A program made the translations under genes and the position numbers. Below are positions 6,489 to 13,509 of a stretch of DNA of 19,747 nucleotides, one piece after another (the stretch's first letter is position 1; each line of letters starts with the position of its first letter). The stretch comes from Leptospirillum sp. (GTDB lineage Bacteria > Nitrospirota > Leptospirillia > Leptospirillales > Leptospirillaceae), in assembly GCA_027343785.1 (NCBI GenBank), contig DAHWKF010000084.1, positions 1 to 19,747 on the forward strand, written 5' to 3'. The notes under the pieces are model-generated. The model worked only from the letters and a program-made list of their open reading frames with translations. It did no database searches and was not told the DNA's origin.

Positions 6489-7703
6489 TTGGCGCGAAAA
6501 AGTCAGGGAGGGATCACTTACCCGAAGGGATTTCTGGCAGGAGGGATTTTTTCCGGAATCAAAAGTAATGGAAAGCCGGATCTCGCCCTTATTGTGTCAG
6601 AAGTTGAAGCGGTGGCTGCGGGGCTGTTTACGGTCAATCGAATCAAGGCGGCTCCGGTCGTACTTTCCCAGAGAAGAATCAGGTCAGGTAGTGCCCGGGC
6701 CATTATTGTCAACAGTGGTAATGCGAATGCCTGCACCGGAGAGGGAGGGATGCAGGATGCGCTGCGGATTACGGAAAAAGTTTCACAGTTTTTGACCTGC
6801 AATTCCAGAAAAGTTCTGTGCGCGTCAACCGGAGTGATCGGCCGCCCTCTGCCGGTTCATTCTATCCTTGAGTCGATTCCGGACCTTGTGTCCCAGGTTT
6901 CCCCGTTCAAGAACCTGGAGTGCGCAAAAGCCATTATGACAACGGATACCTATCCCAAGGAAACCAATGTCGAAATCCGGTGCGGGGATATTCCAGTCCG
7001 GATCGGTGGTATCGCCAAAGGTGTCGGGATGGTTCACCCGCAGATGGCAACGATGCTCGCATTTCTGACGACAGATGCGGATATTTCTCGGGAGGCCTTG
7101 AAGTCAGCTCTCCAAACGGCGGCCGACAGGAATTTCCACACCTTGTCCGTGGATGGGGAAACCAGCACAAATGACAGTGTCATGATCCTGGCCAATGGTC
7201 GCGCCGGAAATCAAAAAATCCAGAAAGGGAGTCCGGCTTATGTAGAGTTCCTGCAGGCGCTGGACGGTGTATGCCAAAAACTGAGAGATCTTCTGCTCCA
7301 TGATGGGGAAGGCGCCTCCAAGTTTATTCATATTACAGTGCAGGGGGCGCGTTCGAGGACGGATGCAAAGAAGGTCGCATCTTCCATTGCGAGAAGCGTT
7401 CTGGTCAAGACGGCATTCTTTGGAGAAGATGTCAACTGGGGAAGGATTATGATGGCGATCGGAAACGCCGGTGTGGTTGTTCGGGAAGACAAGATAGATA
7501 TTTGTGTGGGAGATGTCTCTCTTGTTCACCATGGCGTAGGTATGGGTGAGGCCCAGGAAGAAAAAGCACTGGAGGTGATGAAAGGTAAGGAAATCCACCT
7601 TTCAGTGTCGTTGGGATTAGGTCCGATGACCGCCGAGTATTGGACAACGGACCTGACGTATGAGTATGTGCGTATCAATGCCGGATATAAAGGAAGAACA
7701 TAA
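6489..7703 (+). CDS. argJ: Glutamate N-acetyltransferase / ornithine acetyltransferase
   Basis: ArgJ transfers the acetyl group from N-acetylornithine to glutamate, recycling acetyl groups in the cyclic arginine pathway; many forms also make N-acetylglutamate from acetyl-CoA. It has 404 residues. The precursor cuts itself between A187 and T188 in HPQMATMLAFLTTDA, and T188 becomes the nucleophile of the beta chain. Other family segments are IIVNSGNANACTGEGG, STGVIGRPLP, KGVGMVHP, DGETSTNDS and GEDVNWGRIMMAIG. The start is a TTG with GAGGAG 5 bases upstream; there is no better ATG nearby. Pairing with argC suggests an arginine operon. Other arg genes are elsewhere. Whether the enzyme is bifunctional cannot be read from the sequence. 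Confidence 0.96.
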   Translation: MARKSQGGITYPKGFLAGGIFSGIKSNGKPDLALIVSEVEAVAAGLFTVNRIKAAPVVLSQRRIRSGSARAIIVNSGNANACTGEGGMQDALRITEKVSQFLTCNSRKVLCASTGVIGRPLPVHSILESIPDLVSQVSPFKNLECAKAIMTTDTYPKETNVEIRCGDIPVRIGGIAKGVGMVHPQMATMLAFLTTDADISREALKSALQTAADRNFHTLSVDGETSTNDSVMILANGRAGNQKIQKGSPAYVEFLQALDGVCQKLRDLLLHDGEGASKFIHITVQGARSRTDAKKVASSIARSVLVKTAFFGEDVNWGRIMMAIGNAGVVVREDKIDICVGDVSLVHHGVGMGEAQEEKALEVMKGKEIHLSVSLGLGPMTAEYWTTDLTYEYVRINAGYKGRT

Positions 7704-7911
7704 CTCCATTGATTTCAGACAAGTAATATCTGATGATAAAGAGATTTCAGTTTCTGGATGCGACTCAATCCCGTCAGTCCGGACAGACTCTTTCCACAAG
7801 GAAAGAAGGGGTCGCCCTTTCAAATCCTCCTCCAGAGCGCAGAGGAGTCGCGGGAGGATGAATGGGTGTGCTGTTTTGGACGTGGTCAGAACCCCCCAAA
7901 AGGAGAGTTCC
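7704..7911 (+). promoter_or_regulatory. rpsB leader with competing hairpins, possible autoregulatory region
   Basis: This 208-base gap has no obvious terminator for argJ. A CTCCTC segment (7827-7832) can pair with GAGGAG (7842-7847). The overlapping TCCTCC (7825-7830) can pair instead with GGAGGA (7853-7858), and CTCCT is also complementary to the AGGAG ribosome site of rpsB (7901-7905). A separate AAGGG-GTCG-CCCTT hairpin sits just upstream (7806-7819). Such mutually exclusive pairings suit a leader that controls translation; rpsB leaders in other bacteria respond to S2. A weak promoter candidate is TTGATT at 7709-7714 with ATGATA at 7733-7738 (18-base gap). Regulation here is inferred. Confidence 0.45.
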
Positions 7912-8679
7912 ATGATTGAAGTGACTTTGAAGGAAATGTTGGAAGCCGGTGTCCATTTCGGTCACCAGACAAAACGCTGGAACCCGAAAATGAAGAGGTT
8001 CATTTATGGTGAGCGAAACGGGATCTATATTCTGGACCTCCAGCAGACAGTCAAGCGGTTCAGGGTTGCGCGTGAATATGCCAAAAGCGTTGTGCGAAAC
8101 CGTGGCAGTATCCTGTTTGTCGGCACCAAACGTCAGGCCCAGCCGATTATACAGCAGGAAACACAGCGGTGTGGGATGTATTATGTGACCGAAAGATGGC
8201 TTGGGGGGATGCTGACAAATCTTCAGACCGTCAGAAAATCCGTCGAGCGGCTCCAGAAGATTGAAGAAATGATGGATAACGGCCAGATTTCGAGATTGCC
8301 CAAAAAAGAAATTGCAAAGCTCGAGAAAGAACACGGGAAACTGGTCAGTATTCTGGACGGGATCCGGGGTATGACCCATCTTCCCGCGGCAATTTTTGTC
8401 GTGGACCCGAAAAAGGAACACATTGCGGTTCATGAAGCCAACCGGCTTGGAATTCCTGTCATAGCCATGGTTGATACCAATTGTGACCCTGACTCCATAC
8501 AGTTTCCCATTCCCTCCAACGATGATGCGATACGGTCGATTCGTCTGATCACTGCCGGTATTGCAGATGCCGTGCTGGACGGAGCCCTTGAGAACCAGGT
8601 CCAGAAGGGGAAGGAACCGCACGCCACTTCCGAAGGAAAAAAGGAAAGTCTCGAGGATAATCAGCAATCCGAGGAGTGA
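7912..8679 (+). CDS. rpsB: 30S ribosomal protein S2
   Basis: Protein uS2, a late-binding protein of the small subunit head/body junction. It has 255 residues. Family hallmarks are LLEAGVHFGHQTKRWNPKM-type start (here TLKEMLEAGVHFGHQ), YILDLQQTV, ILFVGTKRQAQPII, RWLGGMLTN, IFVVDPKKEHIAVHEANRLGIPVIAMVDTNCDP-like strands, and IPSNDDAIRSI. The C-terminal ~25 residues are a charged, low-complexity tail. The ATG is preceded by AGGAG with a 6-base gap. The open frame extends 84 codons upstream without a stop, but those codons look like leader rather than protein. It heads the rpsB-tsf-pyrH-frr block. Confidence 0.98.
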   Translation: MIEVTLKEMLEAGVHFGHQTKRWNPKMKRFIYGERNGIYILDLQQTVKRFRVAREYAKSVVRNRGSILFVGTKRQAQPIIQQETQRCGMYYVTERWLGGMLTNLQTVRKSVERLQKIEEMMDNGQISRLPKKEIAKLEKEHGKLVSILDGIRGMTHLPAAIFVVDPKKEHIAVHEANRLGIPVIAMVDTNCDPDSIQFPIPSNDDAIRSIRLITAGIADAVLDGALENQVQKGKEPHATSEGKKESLEDNQQSEE

Positions 8680-8756
8680 GCCTAAAAAGGCGGTCGTTTC
8701 CTGTTAGGTGATCCATCTCATCTGTCCTGATTGAACTCGCAAGAAGGAGACAAGGT

Positions 8757-9353
8757 TTGGAAATTAGTGCCCAATTGGTGAAAGAGCTTCGGGAAAAAAC
8801 CCAGGCTGGTTTTATGGAGTGCAGAAAAGCATTGATGGAGGCGGGCGGGGATATCGGAAAAGCCTTTGAGGTCCTTAAACAGAAAGGATCACTCCAGGCC
8901 CAAAAGAAATCGGATCGTCAGACATCCGAAGGGATCATTTCATCCTATATTCATGCGGGGAGCAAAATCGGGGTCTTGGTCGAAGTCAACTGCGAGACGG
9001 ATTTTGTGGCCAGGACGGAAGATTTTCGTGATCTGGTCAAAAATCTCGCGATGCATATTGCCGCATCGTCGCCTCATTATGTTGAACGCAAGGATATTCC
9101 CGAAGACATTCTGGAGAGCGCCCGGAAAAAATTTGATGAAGAAGTCCAGGACAAGCCAGAGAAAGTCAGGGGACAGATTGTCCAGGGAAAGATGGAAAAA
9201 TTTGTCCAGGAACGGTGCCTCATGGAGCAGCCCTATGTCAAGGACCCTGGAATCCTCGTCAGGGAACTCGTGTCGGCCGCAATCGCCAAGTTGGGTGAGA
9301 ATATCACGGTTAACCGATTTTGCCGATTCCAGATTGGTGAAGGGGGAGACTGA
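8757..9353 (+). CDS. tsf: Elongation factor Ts, short form
   Basis: EF-Ts is the guanine nucleotide exchange factor for EF-Tu. It has 198 residues, like Thermus and many other bacteria, and lacks one of the two core subdomains and the coiled coil seen in the ~283-residue E. coli protein. The N-terminal UBA-like domain spans residues 1-45 (LREKTQAGFMECRKAL). The exchange motif is TDFVART at 81-87, whose Asp-Phe inserts into EF-Tu. The C-terminal MEQPYVKDP and conserved terminal strands are present. The start codon is TTG, with AAGGAG well placed upstream. It follows rpsB after 77 bases, and its TGA overlaps the pyrH ATG by one base (TGATG). Confidence 0.97.
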   Translation: MEISAQLVKELREKTQAGFMECRKALMEAGGDIGKAFEVLKQKGSLQAQKKSDRQTSEGIISSYIHAGSKIGVLVEVNCETDFVARTEDFRDLVKNLAMHIAASSPHYVERKDIPEDILESARKKFDEEVQDKPEKVRGQIVQGKMEKFVQERCLMEQPYVKDPGILVRELVSAAIAKLGENITVNRFCRFQIGEGGD

Positions 9354-10063
9354 TGGGGCCCTACAAAAGGGTTCTTCTGAAGCTGTCAGGGGAGGCTTTG
9401 ATGGGGGATCAATCCTTCGGGATTGATCCCCTTGTTCTTGAACGGATTTCCGGAGATATCCAGGCGGTGGTCAATAGCGGAACCGAACTGGGGATCGTCA
9501 TCGGAGGCGGCAATTTTTTTCGCGGCCTTTCCGGAATCGAGCAAGGAATTGAAAGAGCGTCTGCCGATTATATGGGTATGCTTGCGACAGTCCTGAACAG
9601 TCTGGCGTTGCAATCTTTCCTGGAAAGAAAAGGGATCCCGACCAGGGTTCTTTCGGCAATAGAAATGCGGGCACTGGCGGAACCCTACATCAGACGCCGC
9701 GCCATTCTCCATCTTGAAAAAGGTCGTGTCATTATTTTTGCCGGTGGAACAGGGAATCCTTTTTTTACGACAGATACCGCCGCCGCTTTGAGGGCCAGCG
9801 AGATCGGTGCTGAAATCGTACTCAAGGCGACAAAGGTGGATGGAATCTATTCGGCAGATCCCAAAAAAAGCCCGGATGCCCAGAAGTTTATCAGGCTAAC
9901 GTATGCGGAAGTTCTTGAAAAGAACTTGCGGGTCATGGACCAGACAGCCATCGCCCTTTGCAGGGAAAACAACCTTCCGATTGTCGTCTTCGACCTGATG
10001 GGGGAAGGAAATATCATGAGTGTCATACGCGGAGAGAGTCTGGGGACGCTCGTTCATTACTGA
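9353..10063 (+). CDS. pyrH: Uridylate (UMP) kinase
   Basis: A hexameric bacterial UMP kinase of the amino-acid kinase fold; it phosphorylates UMP to UDP with ATP and is usually activated by GTP and inhibited by UTP. It has 236 residues. Visible motifs are KRVLLKLSGEALMG at the N-terminus, GIVIGGGNFFRG (47-58) in the nucleotide loop, the SADYMGMLATVLNSLALQ helix, and GGTGNPFFTTDTAA (about 135-148), which contacts the substrate. ATKVDGIYSADP and LRVMDQTAIALCRENN follow the family closely. GGGGGAGAC lies before the ATG. The one-base overlap with tsf suggests translational coupling. Confidence 0.98.
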   Translation: MGPYKRVLLKLSGEALMGDQSFGIDPLVLERISGDIQAVVNSGTELGIVIGGGNFFRGLSGIEQGIERASADYMGMLATVLNSLALQSFLERKGIPTRVLSAIEMRALAEPYIRRRAILHLEKGRVIIFAGGTGNPFFTTDTAAALRASEIGAEIVLKATKVDGIYSADPKKSPDAQKFIRLTYAEVLEKNLRVMDQTAIALCRENNLPIVVFDLMGEGNIMSVIRGESLGTLVHY

Positions 10064-10095
10064 TATCTACTGCGCTTGATTGCTGGAGGTAAGGT

Positions 10096-10650
10096 ATGGA
10101 TTCAGACCTGAAAGAATTGCAGAAAAAGCTGGACGGGGCAGTCGATTTTTTCAAAAAAGAGATCCAGACGCTTCGAACAGGACGCCCTTCACTTTCTCTT
10201 TTGGAAAACATCAAGGTTTCCTATTATGGGAATCCGTCTTCCGTCGATAAAGTCGCTTCCCTCAATATCATGGATAACCGGATCATCGTCATTTCACCTT
10301 GGGATCAGAAAGTGATCCCGGAGATCGAAAAGGCTATCATGGCAGCCAATATCGGTTTGACGCCTCAGAACGACGGGAAGGTTATTCGGATCACGGTTCC
10401 TCCAATGACGGAAGAGCGGAGAAAACAGATGGTCAAGCTTCTGAAGAAGATGGCAGAGGATGCCAAGATTGCTGTACGCAATATCCGTCGGGACGGAAAC
10501 GATGATCTGAAAAAGAGGAAATCAGACGGCTTGATTCAGGAGGATCGGCTGAAAAAACTTCAGGATGAACTTCAAAAAATGACCGACCAGACCGTCCACA
10601 AGATCGATGAGCAGACCCAGAAAAAAGAACAGGAGATCATGACCACCTGA
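10096..10650 (+). CDS. frr: Ribosome recycling factor
   Basis: RRF splits post-termination ribosomes together with EF-G. It has 184 residues, the usual length. The long-helix domain I begins with about residues 1-28, with LRTGRPSLSLLENIKVSYYG near 25-44, and the small beta domain II covers about 32-104 (LNIMDNRIIVISPWD). The second helical half has EERRKQMVKLLKKMAEDAKIAVRNIRRD, where the arginines that touch 23S rRNA lie. TGGAGGT lies about 10 bases before the ATG. The gene sits 32 bases after pyrH and 16 bases before alr, so it continues the same transcript. Confidence 0.98.
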   Translation: MDSDLKELQKKLDGAVDFFKKEIQTLRTGRPSLSLLENIKVSYYGNPSSVDKVASLNIMDNRIIVISPWDQKVIPEIEKAIMAANIGLTPQNDGKVIRITVPPMTEERRKQMVKLLKKMAEDAKIAVRNIRRDGNDDLKKRKSDGLIQEDRLKKLQDELQKMTDQTVHKIDEQTQKKEQEIMTT

Positions 10651-10666
10651 GTTACGGTCGATTCCG

Positions 10667-11887
10667 ATGGAAAGTGATTCCTCCATTGTCGAGATTCCGA
10701 GAGGTTCCGGTAGAGACCTTTCCAGAAGCCGTCTGATTGTCGACCTCGATGCCCTATCTTACAACCTTGAACTGATTCGGACCCGGCTTGACGGATCTGC
10801 GGACATCCTTCCTGTCGTCAAGGCGGACGCCTATGGACACGGGATGGTTCCGGTTTCCAGACATCTTCTTGGTCAATCCGTTCCGGCCCTCGCAGTGATG
10901 GGTCTGGAGGAAGGGATCCAGCTGCGACAGGAAGATATTCAAACGGATATTCTCGTCCTCGGCGGGATCCTTCCATCGGAAATGGAGGAATGTCTGGATC
11001 ACCGCCTGATTCCCGTTATCCATAACCGGGACCTTCTGGATGCCGTCATGCGACTGCCCCCGGTTCAGCCTATCCGGATCCACCTGAAATGCGATATCGG
11101 GATGGGGAGGCTCGGTTTTCTGCCGGAAGATCTTCCTTGGGTCTGTGACAAAATCGGGCAAAAGTCCCATATCCATGTGGAAGGTGTCATGACACACTTT
11201 CCGGTGGGGGAAGATCCCGACGAGACGGATCAGCATGTAGCCCGGTTTGAAAGCATGATAGACGCCTTGTGGCAAAGTGGAATCATTGGATGCGACCGCG
11301 TCGTGGTCCACATGGCGAACAGTGCGGCGTTTCTGTCCGGGAGATATTTAGCCAGCCCAACGGCCTTCGCCTGGAAACGGGTCGCCCGATACTGGGTCCG
11401 GCCCGGGCTAATCCTATACGGAATTCCGGTGGACCCGGACTCTCCGGGTTTGACGCTCAAGCCCGTCATGGAGGTTCAGGCGAGGCTGATTTCATTGAAA
11501 ACGTTGCCGGCAGGAAGCCGGATCTCTTATGGCGGCACCCGGGTGTTAACCAGAAAATCGCTTGTCGGTGTCCTAGGGATGGGCTACGCGGACGGTTTGC
11601 CGAGAGAACTGTCCAATTGGGGATGGGCCACTCGGGACGGGCAGAGATTTCCATTTTTGGGAAGAATCTGTATGGATATGGTCATGGTAGACCTGACAGA
11701 TGCTGCTTTCCCCCCGGGGCTTGGTGACTGGATGACCCTTTTGGGAGATGGAACAGACCAGAGCATGACAGCCTGGGACATTGCCCGGCACATCCGTTCA
11801 ATCCCCTATGAAATTGTCTGCAGGTTGGGTAACCGATCTCCCCGCTTGTACCGAAGGAAATCCCGGACATCAGGAAACGCATGCTGA
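10667..11887 (+). CDS. alr: Alanine racemase
   Basis: A PLP enzyme that converts L-alanine to D-alanine for peptidoglycan. It has 406 residues, slightly long, because about 20 residues precede the usual start of the fold (LIVDLDALSYNLELI). The PLP lysine is K52 in VVKADAYGHG. The second catalytic residue of the family, a tyrosine, is in LGMGYADGLPREL. RICMDMVMVDLTD and the HMANSAA segment are also typical. No clear ribosome site precedes the ATG at 10667, so coupling to frr is likely; another start within the first 20 codons is not excluded. The 3' end overlaps mlaE by 7 bases. Its place between frr and mla genes is unusual, because uppS and cdsA often follow frr in other bacteria. Confidence 0.95.
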   Translation: MESDSSIVEIPRGSGRDLSRSRLIVDLDALSYNLELIRTRLDGSADILPVVKADAYGHGMVPVSRHLLGQSVPALAVMGLEEGIQLRQEDIQTDILVLGGILPSEMEECLDHRLIPVIHNRDLLDAVMRLPPVQPIRIHLKCDIGMGRLGFLPEDLPWVCDKIGQKSHIHVEGVMTHFPVGEDPDETDQHVARFESMIDALWQSGIIGCDRVVVHMANSAAFLSGRYLASPTAFAWKRVARYWVRPGLILYGIPVDPDSPGLTLKPVMEVQARLISLKTLPAGSRISYGGTRVLTRKSLVGVLGMGYADGLPRELSNWGWATRDGQRFPFLGRICMDMVMVDLTDAAFPPGLGDWMTLLGDGTDQSMTAWDIARHIRSIPYEIVCRLGNRSPRLYRRKSRTSGNAC

Positions 11888-12654
11888 CCCGCTTTTTTTC
11901 ATGGGTGGGGAGGTGGACATTCGGACTCCTGACGGTCTCCGGATCCATTTTCCTGACGGCAGTCACGGCTTTTGTCGGTCTGGTCCGACCGGCCTTCCTC
12001 TGGTGGAACTTGCTGGTTCAGCTTGTCCGCGTGGGGGCCGACTCGACTCCCGTTGTTCTGGTTACAGCTTTTTTTACCGGCATGGTTCTGGCCTTGCAGG
12101 CTTGGATCGGGTTTCAGAAATTCAATGCTGAAGGAATGGTAGGAGCCGTTGTTTCCCTTTCCCTGACCCGGGAACTGGGGCCGGTTATCACGGGCCTGAT
12201 GGTGACCGGCCGTTCCGGATCTTCTATGGCCGCCGAACTGGGTACAATGCGTGTGACGGAACAAATTGACGCGCTTGAATCACTGGCGGTAAGCCCTCTG
12301 GTATATCTGGTCACCCCCCGCTTTTATGCCGGATTGATTGCTCTGCCATTGTTAACGGTCCTGGCCGATTTTGTCGGGATTGTGGGAGGTTACTTTGTCG
12401 CCGTTGACATGCTGGGATTGCCTTCCAATGTTTATTTGAAGGGAATATCACATTACGTGGACCTGCATGACTTCTTTTCAGGTCTCATCAAGTCCTGTGT
12501 TTTTGGGGCAATCCTGGCCATTTTCTCCTGTTATATGGGATATCATGCACGCGGAGGCGCAGCGGGGGTCGGTCAAAGCGTGACCAAAGCCGTTGTCAGC
12601 TCATCCATGGCTATTCTTGTTCTTGACTATTTCCTGACAGCATGGCTTTTTTGA
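11881..12654 (+). CDS. mlaE: MlaE-type ABC transporter permease
   Basis: Inner-membrane permease of the Mla/MCE phospholipid transport systems. It has 257 residues with about five to six membrane helices: an N-terminal amphipathic or interfacial helix (about 1-25), then hydrophobic segments near 50-75, 90-115, 145-175, 195-220 and 230-255. The conserved core of the family is visible as LTRELGPVITGLMVTGRSGSSMAAELGTM (about 96-124) and IDALESLAVSP. The start ATG lies in the last 7 bases of alr, and the end overlaps the ATPase gene start, so coupling through the cluster is likely. The partners are the ATPase and the MCE protein directly downstream; together they form an MlaFED complex. Confidence 0.96.
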   Translation: MLTRFFSWVGRWTFGLLTVSGSIFLTAVTAFVGLVRPAFLWWNLLVQLVRVGADSTPVVLVTAFFTGMVLALQAWIGFQKFNAEGMVGAVVSLSLTRELGPVITGLMVTGRSGSSMAAELGTMRVTEQIDALESLAVSPLVYLVTPRFYAGLIALPLLTVLADFVGIVGGYFVAVDMLGLPSNVYLKGISHYVDLHDFFSGLIKSCVFGAILAIFSCYMGYHARGGAAGVGQSVTKAVVSSSMAILVLDYFLTAWLF

Positions 12655-13436
12655 GCGAAATGGACAAAAAAGGCCGTCCGGTGACTTCTCCGATAAAAGT
12701 TGATGACCTATGGAAATCTTTCGGTTCCCAGTCAGTCCTGAAAGGACTGAGTTTTGAAGTCAATTCCGGAGAAACATTTGTGGTGATCGGGGGGTCCGGT
12801 CAGGGAAAATCCGTCCTACTGAAGAACATCATGCGTCTGATGAAAGCCGACCGGGGGGAGGTCTATATTCAGGGTACGCCCATCATGGATCTGGCGCAAA
12901 ATGAGCTGTACAGTCTTCGGAGAAAGATGGGAATGGTATTTCAGGAAGCAGCCCTTTTTGACTCCATGAGCATATTGGACAATGTGGCGTTTGCCCTACG
13001 CATGCATACGAAACTTTCCGAAAAGGAGCTCCTTTTGCACGCCCGGGAAAAACTGGAGATGGTCGGTCTGAGGGGAGTCGACCAGAAATTTCCGTCGGAA
13101 ATTTCCGGAGGAATGAAGAAAAGGGTCGGAATCGCCAGGGCGATTGCTCTGGCTCCTGAAATTCTTTTGTATGACGAACCGACGACAGGACTGGATCCGG
13201 TTCTTTCTTCGGCGATTGACGAACTGATTCTGAAAATGCAGACAGATCTTTCTGTGACCAGTATTGTGATCACCCATGATATGAAAAGTGCATTAAAGAT
13301 TGCCGACAGGGTTCTGTTCTTGTTTCAGGGCGGGATCCGGTTCCTCGGAACACCACAGGATCTGTTGCAATCTGATGATCCTGTGGTGTCGCAGTTTGTG
13401 AAAGGGGAAACCCAAGGTCCCATCGGAACTCTCTGA
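12642..13436 (+). CDS. mlaF: MlaF-type ABC transporter ATP-binding protein
   Basis: The cytoplasmic ATPase that drives lipid movement through MlaE and MlaD. It has 264 residues. Walker A is GGSGQGKS (50-57), the Q loop is at Q101, the signature is SGGMKKR (155-161), Walker B is LLYDEP (175-180) with E179 catalytic, the D loop is TGLDP, and the switch histidine is H212 in ITHDM. The SGGMKKR signature and the QEAALFDSM segment are characteristic of the Mla/Ttg2A branch. Two starts are possible, ATG 12642 and ATG 12660. The first overlaps mlaE by 13 bases, and neither has a strong ribosome site. No mlaB (STAS) gene is next to it. Confidence 0.96.
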   Translation: MAFLSEMDKKGRPVTSPIKVDDLWKSFGSQSVLKGLSFEVNSGETFVVIGGSGQGKSVLLKNIMRLMKADRGEVYIQGTPIMDLAQNELYSLRRKMGMVFQEAALFDSMSILDNVAFALRMHTKLSEKELLLHAREKLEMVGLRGVDQKFPSEISGGMKKRVGIARAIALAPEILLYDEPTTGLDPVLSSAIDELILKMQTDLSVTSIVITHDMKSALKIADRVLFLFQGGIRFLGTPQDLLQSDDPVVSQFVKGETQGPIGTL

Positions 13437-13509
13437 CAGGCCATTGACGCGCCATAAATTATTCCGGTCACCGTTTTCGAACATCTAATCAATATATTCT
13501 GGAGCATTG

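Noticed and set aside
7660..7911. 84-codon upstream open frame in phase with rpsB
   Set aside because: It overlaps argJ and lacks resemblance to ribosomal protein S2; the ATG at 7912 with AGGAG in front gives the family start.
7774..8667. Long antisense frame opposite rpsB (297 codons)
   Set aside because: A shadow of rpsB codons on the other strand; no family resemblance and no ribosome site that fits.
8680..8691. GCCT-AAAA-AGGC hairpin after rpsB
   Set aside because: Only 4 bp and no T tract; rpsB and tsf are expected to be cotranscribed, so it is probably incidental.
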